Source: Gottschalkia purinilytica (GTDB lineage: Bacteria; Bacillota; Clostridia; Tissierellales; Gottschalkiaceae). Taken from it: a DNA stretch of 64,000 nt. Location: NCBI RefSeq assembly GCF_001190785.1, contig NZ_LGSS01000013.1, forward strand, positions 1 through 64,000, in the 5' to 3' direction. Numbering within the stretch: position 1 is the first letter of the stretch; each line of letters opens with the position of its first letter. The notes below the pieces were generated by a model. It saw only the letters and a list, made by a program, of their open reading frames with translations. It did not search any database and had not been told where the DNA came from. The translations under genes and the position numbers were made by a program. Of the stretch, positions 47,268 through 56,025 are shown in pieces.

Positions 47268-48185
47268 TTACAATTTGTTTAATGCTCTTCTAGATCCTAA
47301 AAAGATCCATGTTACTATTACAAAAGGCATACTTAATGTAGGTAATCCATAGGGCAAAAGAAATGCATGAACACCAGCTGTTATTGGTACAGTAATTATA
47401 GCTGCTATGCATCCCATAATCTTAGCTAAAGAGTTCTTCACATCAAAGACTGCAGATACTGCTAACGTGGTTAACACTGCATTATACCCATATGCTCCAA
47501 GACTTATCAATGCATGCTCCCCGCCTAAAATATAAGCTGTAAGAAATCCAATCCCTGATCCTATAATAGAGTAAAATCCTAGCTTCCAATCTGCCCAAAA
47601 TACTCCAATGAGAATTAAAATTCCTGGCCAAATATTATCTATAAAATATACTTGACCAACTCCATTGACTAATCCATCAATAAGAGAAATAGTACTTTTT
47701 ATATTTAATTTCCAATGAGACAAATCTTGAGGTGCAAGTTCAGAAGTTAACTTTAAAATATTAAGTTGGTAATCTGCAAGTAATAAAAGCCATGTAAGTA
47801 TAACGAAAGGAAAAGTTAGTACTGGAATATTTAAGTTCTTTAAGAAATGCATCATAGCTCCAGTAAATATTGCAGCAAATAACGCTCCCACAATGGCCAT
47901 TATCCACCTTACATCTCCAGTTAGAAATAAACTTAGTGCTAATCCTGTTAGAATTGAGTTATATCCAAATAATCCTTGATTTACAAGACTTTTGTTCCCT
48001 CCTCCAAAGTGTCCTACTAATGTTCCTATAATTGAAGATATTAGTGATACAATTCCTAATTTGTAATTTACAATACTTATAGCTATAAGAATAATTACAC
48101 CTAATACAGCGTTATCAATAAATATAATTTGTGAGATACCTTTTAAACATGCTGAAATAAAGCTGTTAAAGCTAGTTTCTCTCAT
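47268..48185 (-). CDS. Urea transporter (UT family)
   Basis: 305 residues with about ten hydrophobic segments in two homologous halves. Paired motifs: GHFGGGNKSLVNQGLFGYNS (about 60-80) and LGGEHALISLGAYGYNAVLT (about 215-235), plus the LxxPxxT-type repeats LTFPFVILTW and LSMPFVIVTW. These are passive urea channels. It starts the ure cluster and appears intact, with an AGAGG ribosome site. A terminator lies only 36 bases before its start. Confidence 0.9.
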   Translation of the reverse strand: MRETSFNSFISACLKGISQIIFIDNAVLGVIILIAISIVNYKLGIVSLISSIIGTLVGHFGGGNKSLVNQGLFGYNSILTGLALSLFLTGDVRWIMAIVGALFAAIFTGAMMHFLKNLNIPVLTFPFVILTWLLLLADYQLNILKLTSELAPQDLSHWKLNIKSTISLIDGLVNGVGQVYFIDNIWPGILILIGVFWADWKLGFYSIIGSGIGFLTAYILGGEHALISLGAYGYNAVLTTLAVSAVFDVKNSLAKIMGCIAAIITVPITAGVHAFLLPYGLPTLSMPFVIVTWIFLGSRRALNKL

Positions 48186-48221
48186 AACTTATTCCTCTTT
48201 CCGTAAAATTTTTTATAAAAA

Positions 48222-48265
48222 ATAGATTTGCCATTATATCTTAAGTATTATAATGACAAATCTAT
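48222..48265 (-). terminator. Terminator in the leader of the urea transporter gene
   Basis: On the minus strand ATAGATTTG / CAAATCTAT, one mismatch, then seven more pairs, followed by TTTTTTAT. It ends 36 bases before the transporter ATG, leaving little room for a separate promoter. It may belong to a lost upstream gene (traces at 48306-48460) or work as an attenuator. Confidence 0.7.
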
Positions 48266-48305
48266 AAATAAATTATTCTATATATTTATTTTCATATAAT
48301 TTTAT

Positions 48306-48460
48306 TTATTCCATATATTCTTTGTAGTCTTTAAATATGTCTCCTACAATCGCTAGTAGAAATTAGGACATAATTATTAGATAGCTTGCATATTCTTTAC
48401 AAAAGTATACGCTTCTTCATTATAAAGATCACTTAAAAAACCTATATGTACACTTTTACT
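48306..48460 (-). pseudogene. Coding trace upstream of the urea transporter
   Basis: The minus strand reads VHIGFLSDLYNEEAYTFVKN-MQAI-stop, and 40 bases later GDIFKDYKEYME-stop at 48306, followed by a terminator. The codon pattern and terminal stop suggest the decayed 3' end of a gene. No family recognised. Confidence 0.3.
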
Positions 48461-48506
48461 TAAAACTTAAAATATCAATAATTTAATACAGGAGGTATTT
48501 AGAAAA

Positions 48507-49508
48507 ATGCATATACTAGATAATTATTTAAGTCCCTCAACATGTGTTACACTGTATACCGCTACAGTTGTAATATTAAGGAGGGCTACAATTAAAATTA
48601 AAAATGAGGTTAGTAAAAAGAAGCTTCCACTTCTAGGTGTGTGTTCTGCATTTTCGTTTCTTATAATGATGTTTAATGTTCCACTTCCTGGTGGAACTAC
48701 TGGGCATGCTATTGGAGGAACAATAATTGCAATACTTATAGGACCATATGCAGCTACTGTTGCCCTAACTGTAGTGCTTACAATACAAGCATTTTTATTT
48801 GGAGATGGAGGAATTTTAGCATTAGGAGCAAATGTGTTTAATATGGCAATTGTAATACCTTTTGTGGGATATTATTTATTCAACAAAATAAAGGGCGATA
48901 ATCATAAAAGAAATTATCTAGCTGCCTTTATTGCAGCATATGTTGCAGCCAATATATCTGCTTTAGTAACAGCAGTGGAGCTTGGTTTACAGCCTCTTTT
49001 ATTTAAAAGTGCTTCAGGACTGCCAACATACTTTCCTTACTCACTCAAAATAACTATACCATCAATGGTGATTCCTCATCTTCTATTTGCAGGAGCATTG
49101 GAAGGAATTATTACTGCAGGAGTATATATTTTCGTAAAGAAGACATCTCCAGACATTATTTATGAAGGGGATAATAAAGATAAAGAAATAAGAACTAGTC
49201 CATTATATGGCTTACTATTATCTATGATCCTTTTAAGTCCATTAGGCCTTCTAGCTAGTGGTAGTGTATGGGGTGAGTGGAGTTCTGAAGAAATTAATAA
49301 ACTAATAGGATATATTCCAAATGGAATTAAAAATGGATTTCAGCATAGTGCACTTCTCCCAGATTATACAATATCCAAGTTAAGTGAACCTATATCATAT
49401 GTCATTTCAGCAATACTCGGAGTAATCATAGTTATTATAGCCACCAAATTTATAAATAAAGGGATACTAATATATAAAAATAGGCAACAAAATGGAATGG
49501 ATGTTTAA
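48507..49508 (+). CDS. nikM: ECF-type nickel/cobalt transporter component M with fused N-like domain
   Basis: 333 residues. The N-terminal CbiM/NikM domain begins MHILDNYLSPSTC (Met1-His2 metal ligands) with PLPGGTTGHAIGG and about six TM helices. After about 220 residues, a NikN/PDGLE-like tail (PLGLLASGSVWGEW...ALLPDYTI and a last TM) is fused. It binds and conducts Ni2+ or Co2+. Nickel is favoured because the divergent neighbour is a urease/urea locus. CAGGAGGT ribosome site. It overlaps the next gene by 17 bases. Confidence 0.83.
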   Translation: MHILDNYLSPSTCVTLYTATVVILRRATIKIKNEVSKKKLPLLGVCSAFSFLIMMFNVPLPGGTTGHAIGGTIIAILIGPYAATVALTVVLTIQAFLFGDGGILALGANVFNMAIVIPFVGYYLFNKIKGDNHKRNYLAAFIAAYVAANISALVTAVELGLQPLLFKSASGLPTYFPYSLKITIPSMVIPHLLFAGALEGIITAGVYIFVKKTSPDIIYEGDNKDKEIRTSPLYGLLLSMILLSPLGLLASGSVWGEWSSEEINKLIGYIPNGIKNGFQHSALLPDYTISKLSEPISYVISAILGVIIVIIATKFINKGILIYKNRQQNGMDV

Positions 49509-50280
49509 AGAAGATGAATATACTCCAAGTAATGATAAGAACAATTTTATAGATAAAAGTATCTTTTCTATATTAGGGGTACTATCTAGAATAAAGAGTA
49601 GTAATACAAATAAAGAAAATTTTATTTACAATATAAAGTGTGAAATGAAACTCATATCTACTATACTAATTGTTGTGCTTGTATCTTTATCTACTAACTA
49701 TAAGTTTATTATAGGTGTAGGTATATATTTATTAACTTTAATTTCCTCGCTAGATAAATGTGACATTAAAAAAATACTATCTATAAGTATAGTAGTCCCT
49801 ATTTTTACGTTTATAACCCTAATACCTTCTATATATTTTGGAGGTAATTATCATGAATTACTGATTGTAGGTAAAGTTTTTATAACTATTTTAACTACTA
49901 GTATCTTATCCTATACTACTATGTGGAATGAAATAGTAAGATCTTTAAAATTAATACATATTCCAGATATTTTTATTCTTATTATGGAAATTACCCTAAG
50001 ATATATATTTATATTAGGAAAGTTTTCACTAGACATGTTTTACAGCTTGAAATTAAGATCTATAGGTAAGAATAGTAACAAATATAAATATTTATCTGGA
50101 ATGATAGGGACGCTATTTCTAAAATCAAAAAAATTGGGGGACGAACTGTATTTTGCTATGGAATGTAGAGGATTTCAGGGAGAATTTAATAGGTATTCAA
50201 ATTATAGAATAAGCTTAACAGATCTAGCTTATAGTTTAGCTAATATAATAATATTTTTAATGTTTATAGTTTTTATTTAG
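49492..50280 (+). CDS. nikQ: ECF transporter transmembrane component (CbiQ/NikQ)
   Basis: 262 residues with about five TM helices. CbiQ features: two short coupling motifs containing Ala/Arg-Gly, of which AMECRGFQGE near 225 is clear, and LKLRSIGKNSNKYKY before it. It links the M component to the ATPase. The start may be one of two nearby ATG codons (49492 or 49501), with no strong ribosome site; translation is probably coupled to nikM. Confidence 0.82.
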   Translation: MEWMFKEDEYTPSNDKNNFIDKSIFSILGVLSRIKSSNTNKENFIYNIKCEMKLISTILIVVLVSLSTNYKFIIGVGIYLLTLISSLDKCDIKKILSISIVVPIFTFITLIPSIYFGGNYHELLIVGKVFITILTTSILSYTTMWNEIVRSLKLIHIPDIFILIMEITLRYIFILGKFSLDMFYSLKLRSIGKNSNKYKYLSGMIGTLFLKSKKLGDELYFAMECRGFQGEFNRYSNYRISLTDLAYSLANIIIFLMFIVFI

Positions 50281-50295
50281 CTAGGATGTGAAAGA

Positions 50296-51021
50296 ATGAT
50301 AGAACTTGATAATGTGTCTTTTAGATATAAGAATGTAGAGGCGTTGAGTAATATAAATATTAAAATTAATAAGGGTGACTCTGTTGCCATAATAGGTTCT
50401 AATGGTAGTGGAAAGTCTACATTATTGAAGCTCTTGAATGGGTTGGTTTTTTCAGACCGAGGAAGGTATACTTTTGAAGGTATAGAGATTAATGAAAAGA
50501 TAATGAATAATAGCAAATTTTCTAGTCTTTTTCATAAAAAAATAGGTTTTATATTTCAAAACTCTGACTCACAACTTTTTTGTCCAACAGTATATGATGA
50601 AATCGCATTCGGTCCAAGGCAAATGAATATGAATGAAGAGAATGTAGATCAGAGAGTTAAAGACTGTCTAGAGCTATTTAATATTGAACATCTTATGAAG
50701 GCTCCACCATATAATCTAAGTGAAGGAGAAAAGAAAAAAGTTGCTATAGCTAGTGTATTATCATTAAATCCAAATGTTTTAGTTCTAGACGAGCCCACTA
50801 ATAATCTTGACCCAAGGACAAAAAATTTCTTAAAAGATATACTTATTAAACTTAATTTTCATGGGAAAACAATTATATGTGCAACACATGATTTTGAATA
50901 TTTATAGGGTCTCTTTAAAGAAGCAATAGTATTTTCAGAAAATCATACTATTGTAAAGCAGGGAAACTATAATGAAATAATAAAAGATGATGAATTATTA
51001 AGAGCGTATAATATAAAGTGA
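50296..51021 (+). pseudogene. nikO: ECF transporter ATPase (CbiO/NikO) with internal amber codon
   Basis: The open part, 50296-50907 (203 residues), has Walker A GSNGSGKST, Q-loop FQNSDSQLFCPTVYDEIAFG, signature LSEGEKKK, Walker B VLVLDEPTNNLDP and the H-loop ATHDFEYL. An in-frame TAG (50905-50907) follows. The same frame then continues GLFKEAIVFSENHTIVKQGN to TGA at 51021, an expected CbiO C-terminus. One base change therefore interrupts the gene after all catalytic motifs. The truncated product may retain some activity. Confidence 0.85.
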
Positions 51022-51040
51022 TAAACTTTATGAAACTATT

Positions 51041-51080
51041 AAAAGAAGATAAATATATATTTATCTTCTTTTATTTTTTC
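51041..51080 (+). terminator. Terminator of the nickel transporter operon
   Basis: Stem AAAAGAAGATAAATA / TATTTATCTTCTTTT with a very short loop, then ATTTTTTC, 20 bases after the nikO frame ends. Confidence 0.85.
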
Positions 51081-51087
51081 AATATTT

Positions 51088-51170
51088 CTTCACTTCATAA
51101 ATTCTAATTTACTGAGTATAAGCATGTTATAAAAAATATGGACTTTTTCATTAATCAATCTGTTCGATAC
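51088..51170 (-). pseudogene. Third, badly decayed DUF255/YyaL 5' relic
   Basis: Minus-strand reading with a one-base correction gives NRLINEKSPYFL-stop-HAYTQ-stop, matching [19 protein letters not shown] of the intact gene at 37453-39507. Only about 80 bases are recognisable. Confidence 0.65.
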
Positions 51171-51230
51171 TCTATTTAAGTTAGTCGTACTATCACTTTC
51201 TTTTATAAGTTATTATACCTTAAAATAAAA

Positions 51231-51258
51231 AAGATACTATAAATAGTTATAGTATCTT
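51231..51258 (-). terminator. Terminator after the formamidase gene
   Basis: Stem AAGATACTATA / TATAGTATCTT with loop AATAGT; on the minus strand followed by TTTTTATTTTA. Confidence 0.85.
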
Positions 51259-51342
51259 CACCTATCTAAAGTATTTTCATTAAGGTCTGGTGTATAGAAA
51301 AACGAATATGTCGACATGAGTTTAAATACTTTATAGCCTTTA

Positions 51343-52641
51343 TTAATTCAGATTATATTGTTCTTTTACTAAACTATAAAGACCTACTTTTTCTAGTAGC
51401 CCTATCGGTGCTAAAAATGTAACTGTAGCTGTTCCTGGATATCTACCAATTTCTACCGCTCCATTTATTGTAGTTCTATTCTTTACTTCTGGAACACTTA
51501 TCCCAAAAAGTTCAGCTGCCCTACTAAGTCCATTATCTATTGCCTCATTTAAGTTTGATCCAGTCCCAACAAAGCTTATTGGTGCAGTATCTTCTAGGGA
51601 TTCTACTCCCCACTCGCTTGCTAGTTCCGCTGCTCTTTTCTTTTCCTCTAAGCTTAGTGGTTTCGCTAGATATGGTAGATCTTCTTCAACAGGTAGTATT
51701 ATTGGCCCATCAATATTTAAATTTTTGATTACTTTTACTTTTAAGGTAACAACTGCAGAAACATCACAAGTATGACCTGCTATTTCTCCATCTCCCTGCA
51801 TAGCATGAACATCTCCTACATAAACTCCTCCACCCTTTACTTTAACAGGACATATAACTATTGCCCCTTCTCTCGCCCTATTAATATCCATATGTCCATC
51901 AGTTTTATTTTTTATCAATTCTTCTTCTGTTAATGAATACTTATGTGGAGCACCTAATAGGAATGATCCAAAATCTCCAGCATTGTGAGAGTCAGGCATA
52001 GCTATAGACGGAGTTGTTCCTAGTTGCCCAATAAACGGTTTCAATCTCGAAATGTTACCGACTATATCATGAGGTGCAAATGTTACTACCGGATGTTGAA
52101 TTGAATTGTCTGGAACAGCCATGTATGACTTTGCTTTTTTGGCAGCTTCTTCCGATGCTTCTTTAGTTAGTGTAACCCCTATTGTTTTGTGTTCATTAAA
52201 AGCAATTGTATACCCATTAGTAAACTGGAATGCAGAAATCTCTTCATCACATTTTACACAGTGTACCGAAGCTGAACCAATACCTTCTAGTTTCGTTTCT
52301 GGATAAAGTGTACCACAGTTAGGACATCTCCCAGCTACAAAAGGGTCTCCTACAAAGTTTTTCTCTACTGCAACTTCATTTCCTGAAGATGCTACTGAAG
52401 AAGTTACGGTAACTGATTTAATATAGATTGCAATTGCATCTCCTATTTCTGCATTTTCCACGAATACAGGTTTTGTTACTTCATGTCCACCCCTTAATGC
52501 GGGAGTAATCATAGGTCCCCAGCATCCTGGCGCCGTATTAGCAACTATTATCCCTCCATCTTTGACAGGACCAAGCATTGATTGATTTGGATCTAATATT
52601 CCATTCGTGAACTCGTTTACGAATACACTTTCCTTTGGCAA
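51343..52641 (-). CDS. Acetamidase/formamidase family protein
   Basis: 432 residues, TTG start with GGAGGAGATGTT before it. FmdA/AmdA motifs: ANTAPGCWGPMITPALRGG, GDVHAMQGDGEIAGHTCDVS and FVGTGSNLNEAIDNGL. A zinc-ribbon insertion with C106/C109 and C128/C131 lies in the N-terminal third. It releases ammonia from formamide or short amides in the cytoplasm. The adjacent urea/nickel genes make a nitrogen-acquisition neighbourhood. It is monocistronic and appears intact. Confidence 0.9.
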   Translation of the reverse strand: MPKESVFVNEFTNGILDPNQSMLGPVKDGGIIVANTAPGCWGPMITPALRGGHEVTKPVFVENAEIGDAIAIYIKSVTVTSSVASSGNEVAVEKNFVGDPFVAGRCPNCGTLYPETKLEGIGSASVHCVKCDEEISAFQFTNGYTIAFNEHKTIGVTLTKEASEEAAKKAKSYMAVPDNSIQHPVVTFAPHDIVGNISRLKPFIGQLGTTPSIAMPDSHNAGDFGSFLLGAPHKYSLTEEELIKNKTDGHMDINRAREGAIVICPVKVKGGGVYVGDVHAMQGDGEIAGHTCDVSAVVTLKVKVIKNLNIDGPIILPVEEDLPYLAKPLSLEEKKRAAELASEWGVESLEDTAPISFVGTGSNLNEAIDNGLSRAAELFGISVPEVKNRTTINGAVEIGRYPGTATVTFLAPIGLLEKVGLYSLVKEQYNLN

Positions 52642-53008
52642 AACATCTCCTCCTTCTTTTATCTAAAATCGTCTAACATTATTTATATTTGTATTTTCTC
52701 CATATTCATCTATTGTATTCTATATATTTATAGCCCTTATTTTTACTTAATTAAATTACAATATATTAATTATGCAAAATAACTATTCGTATAATATAGC
52801 CACCAAATGATTCGAAAAAGTATAGAGTAATTTTTGTATTTTAATCCTCTCTCAAAAAATAGTAAAAAAACTCCTACTTATATTCAAAGTAAGAGTTATT
52901 AGTATTAAGTATTTAGAAGTATATTTAATAATCATATTACCTATAAGAAAGACTACATATTAGAAACCTGTTCTGTTTTATCAAATGGGAGTCTTATTTA
53001 TTGTTATT
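52642..53008. other. Intergenic region before the formamidase gene
   Basis: About 370 bases. The left part carries the formamidase promoter region; the right part carries the MATE terminator (52864-52898). No coding relic was found. Confidence 0.5.
52864..52898 (-). terminator. Terminator after the MATE gene
   Basis: On the minus strand AACTCTTACTT pairs with AAGTAGGAGTT, followed by TTTTTACT. It lies 110 bases past the MATE stop. Confidence 0.65.
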
Positions 53009-54352
53009 TTAAATTACTTTTTCCTTCCACTTATTTGTTCTTATATATATAGTAGATACTACAATAGAAACTACAGAAGCTATAGGTGCTGCTAATCCTA
53101 AACCAATTAGACCTTTTAAGAAAGTTATTGCTAGTAAAAATGCCATTGGCACTCTAACTAATATAGAAGATAATATACCATTTATCATTGCAAAAGTAGT
53201 TCTTCCACTTCCATTTAAGAAACCATTTAGATTGAATTTAATTGCAACTAACATAAAATCTATACTAAAAGTTTTCAAATAATCAGTTCCTGCTTTTACT
53301 ACATCTTTATCTGCCTTAAATATTCCCATTATAGATTGAGGATGTAATTGTGCCCAAACAAAGAAAAACAATGAACATACAAGAGATATTAATATACTTA
53401 TATTTAATGCTTTACTAGCACGCTCTGGTTGATTTGCTCCTATATTTTGAGCAGTTAGTGATGCTAAGGCATAAGACATTGCCATAGGTGGCAACATAGA
53501 AAATACCTCAAATTTAGCAACTATACCTACTGCTGCTGATTCCGATACCCCTAGACTATTAGCGATAGCAGCAATAACTAAAAAAGACATCCAAAGTAGT
53601 ACTTCCTGTAAAGATAAAGGACCTCCAAGCTTTAATAACTTTAACATCTTATCTTTATTTACAATAAAGTTCTTTCGTTTAAATTCAAATATAAACTTTC
53701 TCCTTGAAAGATATATAATTGCTAAAATCATACTAATTCCTTGTGATACAATAGTTGCTAAAGCAGCTCCAGCAGCTCTCATATTAAATGCTCCTACTAA
53801 AATTAGATCTAGAACTATATTAAATACACAAGCTATAGCAATAAAATAAACAGGTCTTTTAGAGTCCCCAAGACCTCTAAGTATAGCACTTATGGAATTA
53901 TAACCAAATATAAATATAATTCCACTGGAAGCTATAAGTACATATCTTGTGGCATCAGCATAAGCTTCTGATGGTGTTTGTAAAATATTGAGTAAATGTT
54001 TTGTTGATATAAACATCAAACCAGTTATCAATAATGATATAAAGATTCCCAAAGTCAACATAGTCCCTATAGTTTCAGATGTATCTTTATTCTTCCTTGC
54101 CCCATAATATTGACCTACAAGAATTGTTCCTCCCATAGTTAGTCCTGTTATTAATCCATTTACAATCTGCATAACTTGTGTACCAATAGCTACAGATGAA
54201 AGTCCAACCGTATCTGTAAACAATCCTACTATTAACAAATCTGCTGTTCCATATAAAGCCTGCATAAGATTAGCTATTATAAAAGGTATTGAAAAACTTA
54301 TAAGTGATTTATAAATATTCCCTTCAGTTAAATTTTGTTCTGTTTGTTTCAA
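53009..54352 (-). CDS. MATE-family multidrug/cation antiporter
   Basis: 447 residues with twelve hydrophobic segments in two related halves. N-terminus IPFIIANLMQALYGTADLLI and TMGGTILVGQYYGARK are typical of MatE/DinF-type exporters using Na+ or H+ gradients. TTG start after AAAGGAA; no better start is visible. Monocistronic. The substrate is not deducible. Confidence 0.92.
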   Translation of the reverse strand: MKQTEQNLTEGNIYKSLISFSIPFIIANLMQALYGTADLLIVGLFTDTVGLSSVAIGTQVMQIVNGLITGLTMGGTILVGQYYGARKNKDTSETIGTMLTLGIFISLLITGLMFISTKHLLNILQTPSEAYADATRYVLIASSGIIFIFGYNSISAILRGLGDSKRPVYFIAIACVFNIVLDLILVGAFNMRAAGAALATIVSQGISMILAIIYLSRRKFIFEFKRKNFIVNKDKMLKLLKLGGPLSLQEVLLWMSFLVIAAIANSLGVSESAAVGIVAKFEVFSMLPPMAMSYALASLTAQNIGANQPERASKALNISILISLVCSLFFFVWAQLHPQSIMGIFKADKDVVKAGTDYLKTFSIDFMLVAIKFNLNGFLNGSGRTTFAMINGILSSILVRVPMAFLLAITFLKGLIGLGLAAPIASVVSIVVSTIYIRTNKWKEKVI

Positions 54353-54449
54353 CTAACACCATTCCTTTCTAGATAAACAGAAAGTATATGAGATCAATTA
54401 CTTTCTAATCTTAGCAAAGAAGAATAACATATATTAATACATCTATAAA

Positions 54450-55034
54450 TTATAGGTTACTCAGTTCTTCATAATTTGAAATTACTTTATGTACTATTCC
54501 ATACTCAATTGCTTCATCAGCACTTAGCCAATAATCTCTATCTGTATCCTTCTCTACCTTTTCTAAAGGTTGACCAGTAGCATTACTAATTATCTTATTG
54601 ATTCTACTACGTACTCTCAGTATTTCATCTGCTTCAATAAGAATATCTGTAGCTTGCCCTTTACAACCACCTAATGGCTGATGTATCAGATATCTAGTGT
54701 TAGGTAAAGAGTAACGATCTTGTTTATCAGCTGCAAGATAGATTGTAATACCTGCACTTACTACCCAACCAGTACCAATAACAATAACACGTGGTTTAAC
54801 AAACTTAATCATATCATGAATTGTGTCACCAGCTTCAACATGCCCACCTTGACTGTTAATAAATAACTTTATTGGTTCATCTCCCATTTCTTGTAGAATT
54901 AAGAGTTGCGTAGTTACCTTTTCTGCTAAATCCTGAGTAATCTCTCCAGAGATTATAATTGATCTAGATTTTAATAACTTTTCTGTCACTAAATTAGAAG
55001 CTTTTTGTTTTTGTTCTTGTTCTTGATTATTCAT
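54450..55034 (-). CDS. ClpP-family serine protease (divergent paralogue)
   Basis: 194 residues. ClpP fold with FINSQGGHVEAGDTIHDMI, then catalytic S93 in GTGWVVSAGITIYLAA, H118 in RYLIHQP and D167 in DRDYWLSADEAIEYG. The triad is complete, but the segment around Ser differs from the usual GQAASMGAxLL. No Clp ATPase gene is next to it. It could be an accessory ClpP that co-assembles with, or works beside, a main ClpP. AGGAGAG ribosome site. Confidence 0.85.
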   Translation of the reverse strand: MNNQEQEQKQKASNLVTEKLLKSRSIIISGEITQDLAEKVTTQLLILQEMGDEPIKLFINSQGGHVEAGDTIHDMIKFVKPRVIVIGTGWVVSAGITIYLAADKQDRYSLPNTRYLIHQPLGGCKGQATDILIEADEILRVRSRINKIISNATGQPLEKVEKDTDRDYWLSADEAIEYGIVHKVISNYEELSNL

Positions 55035-55290
55035 AATATCACTCTCCTATTATTTAAGATATTTAATTACGATGATAGGCATATTTATCATCATATGTTT
55101 TGATTTCAAACAATTTTAACACAATTGCCATATAAAGGCAAAATCTATTTTATTCTCTTAAAGTTGCTATTCATAGTAAATTATACATAAAATTAATTTA
55201 CTAAACCTTTAACTTTAATGAATAAGTCTTTTATTAAATACTTATAAATCATTACACCTAAAACTCTGTTTTAATTTTCTTTACATATTA

Positions 55291-55815
55291 CTACTTATTT
55301 TCAAAATCCTTAAACAATAGACTTGGTTGAATTCCAGTATTATTTTGATACTTACCACTACTATACTTTTCATAATCTCCTTCAATTGAATGATAATATA
55401 TCTGACAAACTTCAATATCTGGATAAATTCTAATTGGTTGAATACAATGAATCTCCAATGTCCAGTATCCAGAAAATCCAACATCACCAAATCCTGCTGT
55501 TACATGAATAAACAACCCAAGTCTTCCTATTGAAGATCTTCCCTCAAGCATTGGAACAAGATTTTCTGTCCTCGTATATTCTTTAGTTCTACCAAGATAT
55601 AACTTGTTAGGTTCTAAAACTATACCTTCCTCTGGTATAATGATACTTTTTGCCTTATTCTCTTTCTTCATATCAAGAATATTGTCCTCGTATACTAATA
55701 ATTCATTATATAACTTTAAATTGTAGCTATTGGGATTCAATTGTTTTGGATTAAAAGGCTCAATAAATATATCTTTTTCAAGTCTATTTTCAATTTCTTT
55801 TCCTGATAGAATCAT
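55291..55815 (-). CDS. dcd: dCTP deaminase (possibly bifunctional deaminase/dUTPase)
   Basis: 174 residues, homotrimeric dUTPase fold. EGRSSIGRLGLFIHVTAGFG contains the conserved RSS and nucleophile-site motif; DVGFSGYWTLEI follows, a form seen in bifunctional enzymes that convert dCTP to dUMP. It supplies dUMP for thymidylate synthesis. TAGGGAG precedes the ATG. Whether it is monofunctional cannot be decided by eye. Confidence 0.88.
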   Translation of the reverse strand: MILSGKEIENRLEKDIFIEPFNPKQLNPNSYNLKLYNELLVYEDNILDMKKENKAKSIIIPEEGIVLEPNKLYLGRTKEYTRTENLVPMLEGRSSIGRLGLFIHVTAGFGDVGFSGYWTLEIHCIQPIRIYPDIEVCQIYYHSIEGDYEKYSSGKYQNNTGIQPSLLFKDFENK

Positions 55816-56025
55816 TTTTTCACTCCCTATGTAATTTGATTTTAACTTTATACTTTATCACGCTACTCTACAAGATAATGCTATAATACTAAGTATTATT
55901 TACAATTATATCATCAAATGACATAGTTATTTACATAAATAATTATGACTATATATTTGAATAATAAACATTACTGATTTATTAAACTATTTTCATAATA
56001 TAACCTTTATTATAAAGTATAAAAA

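Noticed and set aside
50905-50907. Amber codon in nikO read as pyrrolysine
   Set aside because: No pylRS/pylT/pylBCD or methylamine methyltransferase context is visible; a nonsense mutation is the simpler reading.
55281-55490. 69-codon minus-strand frame inside dcd
   Set aside because: It overlaps the dCTP deaminase in another frame without any independent signal.
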